Source of the DNA: Halichondria panicea
Lineage: Eukaryota; Porifera; Demospongiae; Suberitida; Halichondriidae
DNA length: 64,000 bases
Direction of reading: 5' to 3'
Assembly (NCBI RefSeq): GCF_963675165.1
Contig: NC_087377.1
Location: forward strand, 16,183,518-16,247,517
This document shows positions 48,001-63,000 of the stretch, one piece after another. Each line of letters starts with the position of its first letter. The stretch's first letter is position 1. Made by a program: the position numbers and the translations under genes. The notes under the pieces are model-generated. The model saw only the letters and a list, made by a program, of their open reading frames with translations, was not told the origin of the DNA and made no database searches.

Positions 48001-51000
48001 ATGTGGAGTGGCAATGTTCCCATGTGTACAGGTGAGAGTCTGCTACTGGTCTGCATGCACATGTAGAGTTCATATATATGCTTGTAGCTTGTGTTTAGGC
48101 AACTTAATTGTAATTTCTGAAGGATTATTTAATAGATAATTTTCACCTAGCAATAACCTGTCCTGCTCTGCCTTCAATTGTCGATGGTGAACTTGTGGAT
48201 TACGGCAGCAACTCACCTGATATGAGCGACATGCTTCCCTTTGGTGCCATGGGGACCTACAAGTGTGCCACTGGGTTTGCACCGGATGGCGGCGCCATTG
48301 TGACCAGGACTTGCACTGCAAACATGGATAGTGTTTCTGGAGGCTCTTTTGAAGGAGTTGCAGTTTGTGTGTGTAAGTAATTTCAATTATAAGCTATAAT
48401 TTCCGTACATTTACTAGATGTTTTGAGCTAACCCAGAATGAGTGTAAATTGTTCATCTTCTGCAGCCATCATGTGTCCTGATCTGGCAAACCCAATTAAC
48501 GGAAGAGTCACCTTCTCACCAGACAGTCTAGCTCTGGCTACTGTGGCAACCTACAATTGTGAGCCAGGCTATGGACTGAATAGTACAAGCACAAGAACTT
48601 GTGTGGATCTATCTGGTGAAACAGATCCTGTCGGTACATGGAATGGAGATGCCTCTACTTGCTCTGGTTGGTTTAGTCACAATACATGCAACCATAAACG
48701 GAATGTTTATTCTTCTATATACATGCAGCAATCCAGTGCACGACTTTAGAAGCTATTGACAACGGAGTCATCAGCTACAACCCTACTGGAAATGGACAGT
48801 TTGGATTTAACACTGAGGCCACTCACACCTGTACCACAGGCTACTTTCTGAGCAGTGGGAGTGATGTGAGGGTGTGTGGGGGAAATGACTCTAGTACTAC
48901 TGGAATGTGGAGTGGCACTGTTCCCACGTGTACAGGTGAGAGTCTGCTACTGGTCTGCATGCACATGTAGAGTTCATATGCGTGTAGCTTGTGTTTAGGC
49001 AACTTATACTAGACAATTTTCACCTAGCAATAACTTGTCCTGCTCTGCCTTCAATTGTCGATGGTGAACTTGTGGATTACGGCAGCAACTCACCTGATAT
49101 GAGCGACATGCTTCCCTTTGGTGCCATGGGGACCTACAAGTGTGCCACTGGGTTTGCACCGGAAGGCGGCGCCATGGTGACTAGGACTTGCATTGCAAAT
49201 ATGGATAGTGTTTCTGGAGGCTCTTTTGATGGAGTTCAAGCAGTTTGTGTGTGTAAGTAATTTTTCGATATTTACAATTAAGCTTACATAATAATGTTTT
49301 CCGTACATTTACTAGATGTTTTGAGCTAACCCAGAGTGAGTGTAAATTGTTCATCTGCAGCCATCATGTGTCCTGATCTGGCAAACCCAATTAACGGAAG
49401 AGTCACCTTCTCACCAGACAGTCTAGCTCTGGCTACTGTGGCAACCTACAATTGTGAGCCAGGCTATGGACTGAATAGTACAAGCGTAAGAACTTGTGTG
49501 GATCTATCTGGTGAAACAGATCCTGTCGGTACATGGAATGGAGATGCCTCTACTTGCTCTGGTTGGTTTAGTCACAATAAATGCAACCATAAACGGAATG
49601 TTTATTCTTCTATATACAGCAATCCAGTGCACGACTTTATCAGCCATTGACAACGGAACCATCAGCTACAACCCTACTGGAAATGGACAGTTTGGATTTA
49701 ACACTGTAGCCACTCACACCTGTACCATGGGCTACTTCTTGAGCAGTGGGTGTAATGTGAGGATGTGTGGGGGAGACGACTCTAGTACTACTGGAATGTG
49801 GAGTGGCAATGTTCCCATGTGTACAGGTGAAAGTCTGCTACTGGTCTATACGCACATGTGCAGTTCACGCTTGTAGCTTGTATTTAGGCAACTTGTATTT
49901 CTGAAAAAATTTTCAATTTTCATCTTATTAAATTATCAAGCTTGCGTATGTTTTCCATACATTTACTAGATTTTTTGAGCTAACCCAGAGTGAGTGTATT
50001 GTATTGTTCACCCTCTGCAGCCATCATGTGTCCTGATTTGGCGGACCCAACCAACGGAAGAGTTACCTTCTCAATAGACGATCTAGCTCCGTTTGTGCTG
50101 GCTACCATGGCAACCTACAGCTGCGAGCCAGGCTATGGACTAAGTAGTGCAGTCACAAGAACTTGTGTAGATCTATCTACAGCTGGTGAAGCATATCCTG
50201 TCGGTACATGGAATGGTGATGCCCCTATTTGCTCCGGTTAGTTAATTACTGTACTTTGGACTGATGTTAGTTGTTTATATTACAGCTATCCAGTGCTCGG
50301 CTTTACCTATCATCAGCAATGTAGTCATCAGCTACAACCCTGCTGGCACTGGACTGTTTCCATTTAACACTGAGGCCACTCACACTTGTGACAATTTTCG
50401 CACTCCAACCAATGGTAGTGATGTGAGGTTGTGTGGGGGAGACGGCTCTAATACCACCGGAGTCTGGAGTGGTACTGCTCTAGAATGTTCAGGTAACTAG
50501 AACCATATACAGGGATTGGCAACAAAAGTACCTCGATTAGCCATCCGTGTTGTTTCCCTGCGGTTTATTCGAGGCCGCCTACTTCAACATTGAAAAAAAT
50601 GGCCAAAGACACAAAAAAGAGACAAATGATTGTCTTACTGTCAGTAGAGCTGCTTAACTTTCAGTTCAATGCAATGCTTTAGGCTATATGCTACACGGTA
50701 CACTACTTAGTTAGGCAGTTATAGCTATATTATAATAGCAGGAGGTACATAGCGTCGCATGTACCTCTAGCTACTTCACAACAATCAGGAAATTATGTTT
50801 TTGTCATCTCTAAATGAGGTTGATGTCTTTATGGATCCATTTTACATGAGACATCAACCCTAAATGATGCCTACCTGCAGCAAAGGGCATCGAATCGAAG
50901 TTTTGAGGGGGCTTGGAAAGGTCTGTATTTACTGTCAGGTAACAGCAATAAAAGGTTGTTTTACCCCGTTGGGTGAGGGAAACACGGATGGCTCGCCCAA

Positions 51001-54000
51001 GCTCTGTATTGATTTTATGCGTAACTCATGTGCGCACGTGATCCGTTGCCAATCCCTCTCTTTCCTGTGTCTATATGCTAACGAATATACCCCCTATGTG
51101 ATTATGCCTCGAGGCGTATCCACATGAGGGATATGGTAAAGCTGACTATGTATGTCTGTGTGTCTCTTTCATCTGTAAATGGTTGCAATGCGATGAAAAC
51201 TAACAGCTTCCAGGGGCGTAGCCAGGAAGGGGGTTGCTATCATAAATGAAAGAGGGCGTGAACCGCCCAATTTTTAGCTGCGCAGTGCCGAAATTTGGTT
51301 AACCAGAAGCCACACCTCTTATTAATGACGTCATGATTAACTTGTTGGGCATGGCCCAATCCGAAGTTCTATTTGCATAGAGAAGCCTATTTAGCTATAC
51401 GAAAGAGAACTAGTCTCTATAGATTTAAGCCAGAATAGCTCACAGTTTAACGACTAAATCGTTTTTATTTCCTATACTAGCTGGCTAACTGCAGCAAGAT
51501 CTGGAAGAGAAGGGGGTGCTCAGCTAGATAATCAGGTACACTTCGTGTACAATCTCAGGCTATCTGAGATAGAAAGGGGGTGCTTGAGCACCATGAGCCC
51601 ACCCCCTGGCTTCTAACCATGTTATGTGGATTTTGATTTGTGGATTCAAACTAAAGCTTCTTTTTCCGAGTTATGGCTAGTTTGACGTACAGTGATCTCT
51701 TTAGATTCTTTCATAGCGATATAATTATGTTCGCACAAACTTTCTATTAAACGTATGAGTTAATTAGCCTTTTGTTAGCTAAAAGAGCTGTAAAGCTGCA
51801 TGCAGCACAGGCCTGCTACTGACGCTTGCGTATGCGCAAAATTATTAGATATTTTTTCCGTAATATTTCCTATAATGCAAAGAAAAATAAAAGTCATACA
51901 TAGCTAGGTTTGTTGTACCACGGATTGAAAGGAGATGGATAGGAAACACCAATGGGCATGGCCTGTCCACTTCCCTGATGAAGTGCGGCTTGGGATCGAG
52001 GCTAGTACACTGCCAGCACTCTGACCTCATTGGAGATCCACCCATTTTAATTACTCATTGACAGGAAATGCTTTCTACATTGTATCCTCTGGCTGCTTCT
52101 ATTCTATCCCATTCATCAAGCCATCTGATAGACTTTTGTTTCCATTAAGCTCCTCTTCTATAATTACTATGTGGTTCAGTGTATCAACAATAATTGTACC
52201 TCTTTTATATACACTCTTGAGCGAAAGCAAAACATGGCGAGAGGCATTAGCACAGTGCAGCTTGCAAACACACTCGATGAAAGCAATTATTGGCTTCAGA
52301 TTTTATAGCTACCTGTACATGCACAGAGAAATCGACAATTGGTGCAACATTTGACCAAGCTGACTACACTGTTGCTGAGGGCAGTAGCCTCACTGTGACT
52401 GGAAGACTCACTGGACTAACAGGAAAGCTGCAAAGTAACTTCTCTCTCACACTCAGTGTTGATTTCTCTGGTGATCCATTAACAGGTAAGCCATGCACAT
52501 GCAGGAACTTGATTCGCTTTTAAAATTACTTTTCTACAGATACTAATGATGTCACATTTAACCCTGCTGACATGATCATCAATTTCGTTGCCTTTGAAAG
52601 CACAACGTTTTCCCTGACTGTTGATGCTGACAACAATGATGATTTTGAAGGGTTCCACTCATTTATGGTATCTCTACCGACTGACTCTTTCTATATTAAT
52701 CTTTTAGACAGTGACACTGTCAGTACCACCGTCACCATCAGTGACTTTGATGGTGAGCTCAATCATTGATATCGTAATTAGGCAACAATTGCTAGACAGC
52801 ATAATTATATAAAGCTATGTATATAGAAGGTAATTTGTGTGATAATTATAGGGACATTAATGAATATTTTAATCACTTCAGATGCTACCGTAAGTGTGTC
52901 CACTGCCGTTGTCACTGATGGAGATGAAGGTACCAACGTCACTATTTGTGCTTCTGTGGTGGACACATCGTCTGGCACCATCGATGCAGATATTGAGCTC
53001 AGCTTTGAGCTAGTCCCTGACACTGCAGGTACGTGATTTATAAATAAAGAGAGAGAGAGACAGAGACAGAAAATCTTATCTAGTTTACAATCTTCTTCAT
53101 TATAATTATGATAATCTTACCAATTATGACTGCATAACTTAGTTAACTTTGGTTTGTAAAACTATAGCTGCATGCATGTACGTACATACACTACAAAGTC
53201 ATTAGCTTTTTGCTTTTTGCTCGTTAGATGCCAGCGATTATGCTCCCGTGGGAAGTTTTTTTATTAATTTGGTTGGTGGTCAAGCAAATATCGGTTCTGA
53301 GGATTGTGTAACTGTTAGTCTGCTGGAAGATAACATCCTTGAAAGTGATCAACAATTCTCAGCTATTTTGTCTTCTGTCAATGCTCGAGTTGATGTCAGT
53401 GAGGCCGTTATTGTTATCATCAACACGAATAGTAAGTTATACGCATAATGTATGAATATAGTGGGGACATCACGAGTCTGTGCCTGCCATTGCACAAGTG
53501 ATGTCAGCACTATCAACAAGCAATAAACCTTTTTATACTGTTACCAGATTGTTGCCAACCCATTCTGACAATAAAATTAAGCATGCACGAATATGAGAGA
53601 CGTATGCAGACTTCATGTTCCCGTTTCTTCCCCATTCTTCCATTCTCCTCCACTCTCTGCACGTTTTCCCCCTATTATAGCTCACCCCCTTTCTTCGTGC
53701 ATGTTTTGAGCCTTATTTTGACTTACCTCATTGAGTTTAGAATCCAGTATACTATATTTTATAGGTAGAACTGACAAATAATATGTAAAGTCTCCTCGGC
53801 AGATCCCACACTCAACTTCTTATCAAGCGATCTCACGGTGGTGGAGGGAGTAGACAGATATGTTTATTATCCGCTGAGAATCACGAACGTACCTGCCGGA
53901 GGACTGGAGGGGTTAATCGAGTATGAACTCATTGTGAGTCCGAGTGGAGCAAGTAAGCACATAATTAATGATGTCATGGACAGTGCTACAAGTACGTATT

Positions 54001-57000
54001 CGTTACGCTACAGTTTGTAAACGTGTGTAATTGATTAATGCATAATTTGCAGCTTTGAATATGGACTATCGAGTGGACAATCCATCAATAGTCTCGTTTG
54101 GTACCTATGGAGAGACTACCTCACGGGCTGAACTGGAGGGTGCTCTTTCTACACCAGCTCTGATTGAGATTCTGGATGATATGCTACTCGACACAGATGA
54201 TGAGGATGTGCAGGTGTTCTTGTTAGCGACTGATAACTTCAGGTCAATGGAAATCATCATTGTAGACAATGAAAGTACGTAGGTTGCTGTACGTTTGTAC
54301 ATTATATATACCCACTGTTAGTACCCAATGCATAAGAGCATAGCCATTAGCTTAGCCTTATAGCATAGCGTTTACTGACAGTATGATACCCGTAACTCTC
54401 GAGTTATAGGATTGTTCAATATATAATGCAAGATATAATTATCGTATATAGCGGGTAATTTTTGTTAGTATACACATTTTCGCATGAACTGTTTAATATT
54501 TCGTATTTTTAAATATTCGTACAGCTCAGAATAGTTACGTTGAACGTATTGCGGTGCATGATGCTCTACAATACGAAATATTCCACTATACGAAAATAAC
54601 CCGCTTATATAGTAGCTCTTTGTATACCTATAATTGTAGCGAGTGGTGTGTTTAGGTTACTAACTACAATTGTTTCGTTTTGAGAGACCCATGTAATGAT
54701 GTACATAAATAATTCAGTCATGTGTTTTTCAGGAGCTGTGGTTAGTTTTGATGCTGTGAGCTACGCTAGTACCGAGGGCTTATCTGTCAGTCTGGTTCTG
54801 AACCTGACGAGTATTCCAGAAGGAGGTTTCCAGGACAACTCGCTCACTGTTACCTTGACAACCATCGATCAGGGGAAGACTAGTGAGTAGTGCATGTAAT
54901 AGTTGAATCAAAGCATTTGACCTTTCACCTCCAAATTGTATCAGAATAGCTAAATGGCGAAAGATGTATTTATTCCTCTGTGATCAGATATCTTGATTCC
55001 AGTACATCACACTTTCATTCATTGTCACAGATGCTAGTGACTACAACATCTCTGTTCCATTCCAAGTGAGATTCACCTCGCTGACTCCGCCCTTTGCCGT
55101 GTCCGACCCAGTAGTCATTACAGCAGTGATGGACGATCTGTTTGAAGACACTGAAACGTTGCAAGTGATGATCTCTGACATTAGCTCCCTATATGTGATG
55201 TGTACTGAGTGCACTGCATACCTCAGTTTCCAACAGGCTGCAGCTGACAGTAAGTAGCTATAGCTACACAGTGAGTCTATCCCAATATTACCCTCGATCT
55301 TTTCTACCCTTTACTTCCCACTATTCCCTGTCCTTCACTGTCTTCCCTTTTATCTAGTTATATTTTTGTCCAAAACAGAGTTTTAAACTCTAATCAGATG
55401 GCTGGATTATATCTGTTAATTATCATAATTATTTAACTTGTAGCTGTACATATAATGTAAATACTATAATAATTATTATAATTATCATCTATTGATATAC
55501 ATTTTTCAGAGGTGTCGGATCTACATGTAGCTACGTTATTTAGATGTCCAGAATAACAGTCGTAGTATCCCAAATACATATTTCTCTCCCCTACCAGTAC
55601 CTAGCTGGAGCTTTGACAAAGCTATACCATCACCGGAACTGAAGGCAGCTCAGTGGATGTGTGTGCCACTCTGTTTGGTATCTCTAGCAATGGACTCGAG
55701 TGTGATATTGTACTGCAGCTGACGGCAATGCCTGGGGCTATGAATCAAGGTAACGTGTCCCCATGCACTCCTTTTCTACTATCTCTGTTGAAACATATAC
55801 CGTGCAGCTGTTGAAGGAGTTGACTTTGAGCTTGAGGGCGACTTTGACATTGTGTTTGAGACCTCGATAACTGGGTCCACGGCAACTCGCTGTGCTGTGA
55901 TAGCTATCACTGATGATGATATTTTAGAGAGCTCAGAGTTTTTCACTGTCACAGTCTCTTCGGTAATTCCTTCTATCGTCATTGGAGACATGTCGCAGAG
56001 TGTTGAAATTCAGATTAATGACACTGATGGTAAAAACTGGTGCGATTATGCCCGAACAAGCACTTGTTTAACTTGTTTACTCTTGCAGCTGTCATTTGTG
56101 AGCTGAGCTTTGTGTCGCTAAGTTACACTCTGAGTGAGGACGTTGGCTCTGTCGATTTGTGTGTCCGGACTACTGGTTTACCCTCAGGGGGTCTGGCTGC
56201 TGACCTGTCAGTCAACTTTGAATTTATGGAGAGCACCAAGACAAGTAAGTTCTGTTGAGTTTATACATGTAGCACATTGACATCATTGCTGTCTTGTGTT
56301 TAGGTATCAATGATGATTATGATCCTTTGGGCACATCTGTGGTGTTTGAAGCTGGACTCACGGGTGATTGCATTCAGTGTCTCAGTATCGCTATAGTGAA
56401 TGACACTGTTTACGAGGGAGATGATCAGTGGTTCAGTGTGGTAGGGAGTAATGTGGGCCTGGGATGTGTCTTCTCAGCGGACAATACCGCTACCGTCTAC
56501 ATTACGGAGAATCCGGAAGATGGTACGTTGTTACTTTTGTACTATTACAGGACGTATGTAACCTCGAAATGACATATAGCAGGGCCTACTGCCCTTTACA
56601 CACTATTGTATAATTATTACGGTACGTACTACATGATTACTATACATGCATGCATAGCTGGATTTCTAGCTAGCCTGATTTTACTGTAAAACAGCTACAC
56701 TGCTCTGGAAAGTAGTATAGCTAGCATGCAAGTATTATTAGTCTGTTTGACTATTTCACCACAAATTTAGCTCTGTTGGTATTATGCCCCCCTCTCAATT
56801 ACAGTTCCGTCAGTGAGCCTCGACTCTGATCAGCTGATTGTGATGGAGTCTGATGAAGTAGCAAGTGTGTGTGCCACCATCTCTGATGTGCCTGGGGGTG
56901 GACTGGATTGTCCAATCATTCTCTCTCTGTCTGCTGCAACTGGGAACAATTTTAAAACAGGTAACTCCAGAATGAAGATGTTGTACATGAAGGCCATTGC

Positions 57001-60000
57001 AACAACAAGATTGTGTGTTAATTGGAGTAATTAGAAGCCCAATTACATACCACACTAAAGTTGTACCAATTAAAATTATGCATGTTCCTTAAATTTAGCC
57101 GCAAATAATTTTCACAATTGGTAACCTTTTCCTAATACTGATGCATGTGAATATAATATTGTCTTTATTATTTGCTTCTCTCCCTACCCAGCGATCAATG
57201 GAATGGACTATTCTCCTCCGGGGGACTTTCAGATTGAGTTTGGCGCTAGTTCATTGTCCGGGGACTCAGAGTGTGTGAATATGACTATCAGCAATGACGA
57301 CTTTGTAGAGGGCAGAGAAGAGTTTGTTGTCACAGTAACCAGTGTGTCACCGCAGGTGGAGCAGTCTGAAATCAATTCAGTTACTGTAACCATCGTTGAT
57401 AATGACTGTAAGATTCCTGAAGTAATGATTGTGTCAACTGGCCGAAACTATAATTACACATGTAGATCTACTTGACCAATTTTGTTTCATTTTGGGATTT
57501 TCTAGAAGCTTGTATACTTCTTGCCATACAAATATCTCCCCTCCACATATATACACACAGCTGCAACGGCCTCCTTCTCTCCCGGCAGTGTATCAGTGAC
57601 TGAGTCTGACTTTGTCAACAGCAGTGTGTGTATGGTACTGACTTCTCTTCCAGCTGGAGGTGCACTAGAGTGTGACATTGACATCACCTTGACTCCCTTT
57701 CAAGACACGGCAGGTCAGAAAAAATAGACTACAGCTAATTATATAGGGTTGTATAATTGCTGACATTTTGCAGTAGAACCGTACCTTGAGTAAAATAGCA
57801 TTTAATTTCAAGTTGGAGAACGCTGCCTTAATAGACTAGTCTGTTGTTCCACACAAACACATGCAGTATTGAACGAGGACTTTGAATATTTCGAGACTGT
57901 ATTGATGATTCCTGCTGGGACTGCCCTAAACCAGCCTGTATGTGTCTATGGACTCCAGTTTGGAATAGTGGACGATCAGATTGTGGAGAACTCTCAACAT
58001 TTCAGTGTTGTGCCGTCGAGTGTGTTCCCTACCAACACGTTGACTGTTTCTGATTCCTTCACTGTTACCATTCAGGACAATGACTGTGAGTGGAGTTCAT
58101 TACCAAGAAACTTCAAACCTTCTCACTCTAATAATAGCATGTTCTTTGCCTTAATTCACTCCATTAGTGCCGATTATTTCGTCTTTCTATTATTTACTGA
58201 CATATAGCTATCAATAGAAAATGTCTGCCATTATAATATTATGTTGCACTATAGATGTTGGGGTGGGTTTTGAAAAATCAGAGTACAGTCTGGACGAGGG
58301 GACCTCACAGTCGGTGTGTGTTACCTTCTCTAGACAACTGCAACGGCCGATCTCATTGAGCAGTGACTTTAAGGACCTCAGAGGGTTGCTCAGAGGTGAG
58401 ACAGAAGTGTACTTTACAACACCCCCCAAAAAGTGTCTATATATTATATTTAGATCCCACTTGAGTGTTTTTGCTTATTGTTGCTATGTGCTCTATTTCT
58501 GGCAACGTGCTCTATTAAATGCTTCAGGCTACGTACTTTGTATTGTCATTTACAAGGAGATGCACATGTAATAACAGTGCCAATTATAACTGTTTCATGA
58601 CAGGGTTTTCTAGTCAAAGAATAGATTATAATATATGCATGTGTTTAGTTTTGTAAGCAGCTTAATAACTCATGCATGGTTGTGTATATCATTCCCTTCA
58701 CTCTTCCCCCCCCCCTATAGGTGAACTGAGGTTAGGAGTTCCTGGTCCGTCCTATCTGATTGGGGTCGGTGCGAATGCCTCAAACACAGTGGAGCCAGGG
58801 AGTGTGTGTATGTCTGTAGACAACGTCGATGACTCAGTGAAGGAAGGCAACAGACTCTCTCTGCTTAGACTGAACAGCTCTGAGACGGCCGTGATGATTG
58901 GAGAGCGGCAAGCACTGTTCATTGAGACTGCTAATGATGGTTAGTCGATGATGATTATTTCCTAAATTGCATTGTGTCTGCTTTATCTTTGCGTATTGTC
59001 ATAATTCATTTTGTTACGTCTTTATGATAGGTTTTTCAACAATTCGAGATTTCCAATTTTTAGCCTAAAAATGCAGCTATAGATCTACTGTAAAGTCATT
59101 ATGTCTGTAGGCACTACTATAGTGATAGTATGTTATCGTGAGGTATGTTTTCTCTCCCATGCAGTTATTGTGGCCTCTCTGACGTCTCTCAGTGGAATGG
59201 TGGATGAAAATAATGGAGCAGTGGAGATGTGTGTACAGCTGAACCACAGGCCCATAGACACCATCGTCACGGCAATACTCACAACACAACCTCTCACGGC
59301 AACAGGTATAAGAAATAGTCATGGAGCACCTCCACAAGTGACAAACTTAACAGCCCGAATACTTTTGCAATCAATCAAAATTATTCTCTGCAGAAGGAGA
59401 AGACTTTGTGTCACTGAATATCACCCTGGTGTGGCACTACGACTCTCCCAGCCTCACTCAGTGTGTGAGTGTGGCCATCATCAATGACGAGTGTGTGGAG
59501 GAGAAAGAAGAAGTGTTCACCGTCTCTCTGTCCACAGAGGAGGAGTGTGTTGACGTCGGACCAGACAACCAAACTACTGTCACTATACTGGACAATGATC
59601 GTGAGTCTAGACCACAATTGCTGCATGTGTCCCATAAATGTGCTGCATGGTACTGCACACATCATTTTTGTCTCAGGGCTGCTTGTGGATTTCAGAGATC
59701 CATTTGTGGAAGTGGAGGAATCTGCTGGGAATGTCACCTTGTGTGTGTACATCTGTGATGGAGGGCTTAAAAGAAATGCAAGCATCACATTAGCTACAGA
59801 GGATGCTATGGCAACTTGTGAGTTACAGTGTATTCACTATAAATGTATGCTGCACAATTATGTGCTTTTTATAATTATTTCATGTTATTGGTAGTGTATA
59901 TTTGTACCAAGTTAGTCTATACATAATTATACATACAGGGTGAAAACAGCCTTTGTATAATTATATAGAATCTAGTCGCTATATAATAATTGTTTAAAGG

Positions 60001-63000
60001 TCACTAGACAGAAGTATATTATTGAGAGTGATTTAGTGTCAGCAAACTTCACCTCTAACCCCCCCCCCACCACCCACCCACCATCCCACCACCCCACCCC
60101 TACAGCTGTAGCTCCTGAAGACTTTAGTAGCTCTTCCTACGAACTAACCTTCACGCCTGATAACGCTCATCAAGACTTGTGTGTGATCATCAATATCGCC
60201 GATGACGCCATCTACGAACAGACGGAGCAGTTTATGGTTTATCTGACCACCAATGACTCGTGTGTAGAGTTCAAGCAAGAGTCGACACCAATCTCAATAC
60301 TAGATGATGACTGTGAGTTGTGTAGTGCTGCGTGTGTGTGCAGCAGTTATAATGGGTTTCGAATTGATATAGTTATTCATTTGTGAATGACACTGTATAT
60401 ATACACAAGCCTCTGATTGCGCATGCATGTGCACGCTCATTCTCTACGTGCCTTTCGTTTATATATAATTATAGTAAATAGATTTAGTACAGTTGTGTCT
60501 CCCTACACTGTAAAAGACTCCGGTAGTATATATTTATACATGTATCATGCTGCTCTACCCTTAAATAGTATTAAATTGACGTGCTTCTTCTACTTCTTCT
60601 CTATCCTCAGGTTTGACTCTTGATTTGCAACCTGAATCGGAAATGGTAGCAGAATCACTGGGAGTGGTTGAGGTGTGTGTTTCTCTGTCTGGAGATCTGG
60701 AGACCAGTGTCAATGCCATGGTCTTGACCGTGCCTGGAGATGCAAAGTGTGAGGATGCCCTATATAGGTTGTAGCTGTTAAACACATCTACTGTATAACT
60801 ATTATGTTGTTGTAGGTATAACTTCTGTGTACTAGCTATGTGTAGTAAATCTGTACAATAAGTTCCTGAGCCAAAATAGTATCATACAGGAGTCTGAAAA
60901 GGCATGTACCTTAATTGTATTATGTGCAGATGATGATGACTTCTCATTTGAAACTGGTATGGGTTCTATCACTCTCACCTTTACTGAGGCTGGGGAGCAG
61001 TGTGTCAACGTCTCCATAGCAATGGACAACTTGCTAGAGACCTCCGAACATTTCTCTGTAGTGATGGGCTCTCGAGATGACAGAGTGAAATTGAACAACC
61101 GCATCTCACGCATCTACATCGTTGATAGTGGAAGTGAGTTCATGCAACATACCCACAAGTATATACTGTTACAGTAATATAATAGTATCACTTACGTAGC
61201 TACCTCCAATCAACTTTGTACTCAACGTTGTATATAGTTAAAAATTCTTGAGCAGTTTTTGCTCCAAATATTAATATTTATCCCCTCCACTCCACCCATG
61301 TTACCAGTGGTGAGGTTTGGGTTCTCTCAGAGTGTGTACCCAGTGCCTGAGGAGGACGCCAGTGGAGAGGGTTACATCTTGGAGGTGTGTGTGGAGCTCT
61401 TCTCTGGAGAACTGGACAGAGAGTTTGTCATCAGAGTGGAGGGTCAGGATGGATCAGCTGTCGGTAAATATGCTGCTATATACATGGTATACTATTTATG
61501 TTTTTTCGAAAAACATTGTATGGTACAATCCAAAGTATATCATGCATATTGAATGACAATCTCTATATCCATCAAGTCTATACAATATATAATAACCATG
61601 GTACTGATTATTATATACTAAACAGGAGGAGAGGACTATGTTCAATTGATGGAAGTCTTTTCAGGGATGGAGTTTGTTTTCAAACCGTTGCCACCAGCAC
61701 CACAGCTTCCAATAGGCAGAAGAAAGAGAGAGGTATCACTATCAGAGCTATGTGTGAATGTGAGCATTCTGGCCGATGATGTGGTGGAGACTGACGAGTA
61801 CTTTAGTCTGGTAATGAGCAGTGTAGACCCTGGAGTTACTCTCATGCCAGCCAATGCTACTGTGGTCATCTCAGACAATGACTGTGAGTTCACCTTAATT
61901 TATTATTGTGTTCACGGTAGATATTCCAGCTAACTATACTTACGTTTCAGATTGACATAATACCTTGTAGACAGCAAAACATATCTTTTATAACCACAAG
62001 TGTTTGCCTATAGTTAAACAGATTAAATTCACCACTGATCTGCTTCATCTTCCCTGATATCAACAACAGCATAGCGAGTTCCAATGACAGACACACGAGC
62101 CGTGTCATTCAAGTGGACAGTGAAGTTTTCAAACATCTCTTCCACTGCTCAGTAGGAAAACAATGGCGAACTCACCTCTGCATGCACCTATTATATTAGT
62201 TTATATTACTTATTAAAGTAGCTTCCACCCTAGCAAATCTGACTTCGAGGGAAAATGATTAGTTAGGGACATATACCCAAGACAACAGAGAACAGTACGC
62301 TATCACTAGTTGGTTGTGTAGAGCTACAGTTCTCTAGATTATCTCACTGAAGAACGTGAGGAGAAGAATGAGAAAAAGTTGTTGTTTTTTTGTTTTGCTG
62401 TTCTCATAACTTTTTCATACAATGTTCAATTCAGTTCATATTTCACACAAATGTCACAAATGATATGGGCAACAGATATATGAACTCAAAATAAGTCTTT
62501 CTTGTGTCTTGGGTGAGATCCAGAGGGGGGATTTTTGCTGTTTTCGACCCAACCCCTAATTAAATCATTGAATTTTGGATTTGCATTACTACCTTGACCA
62601 CGTAGCGTAGGGGCTAGCCAAATCCGATTAATTATAATGCCTATGTGACCACAAGCTCACAAATTTATTCATTGAGACAACAAATTCCACAATAACGATA
62701 TCTTCATCCCGTGCGCAGTGGTCATGGTTACGTTTGGCCAGGCTGAGGTATTACTGAATGAGGGTGACAATGGAAGTATGTGTGTCAACATCACTGGTCA
62801 ACTGGAACGTCCGGTAGTTATCAGTGTGTCCATCTCTGGAGGCTCTGCAGACACTGGTTCAGATCATAATTTCCCTGCTTCTACTTCGTTCAACTTCAGC
62901 TCCTCCCCTGACACTTACTGCATCTCCTTCAACGCCACTCAAGACGCCACTTATGAAAGTGATGAGACCTTCTCTGTTCGTCTTGACTCCTCTGACCCTC

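Larger units (their letters stand above)
50493..52326 (+). other. Long gene B intron between CCP and Calx-beta blocks
   Basis: Filled with repeats: an inverted-repeat element (about 50510-51058), the composite repeat 51104-51790 with a CAGGGGCGTAGCCAGG insert, and a GAGCGAAAGC repeat at 52219-52276. Both flanking exons are phase 1 and join in frame (TCAG + AGAAATCG gives S-E-K-S). No extra exon was recognised. Confidence 0.6.

Noticed and set aside
50864-51127. Cys-containing 87-codon frame resembling a zinc-finger fragment
   Set aside because: Lies across the right end of an inverted-repeat element and the dispersed CCTCGAGGC motif; no recognisable domain spacing.
59411-59788. Minus-strand frame of about 125 codons
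   Set aside because: Antisense to Calx-beta exons 59394-59600 and 59677-59817; no motif of its own.
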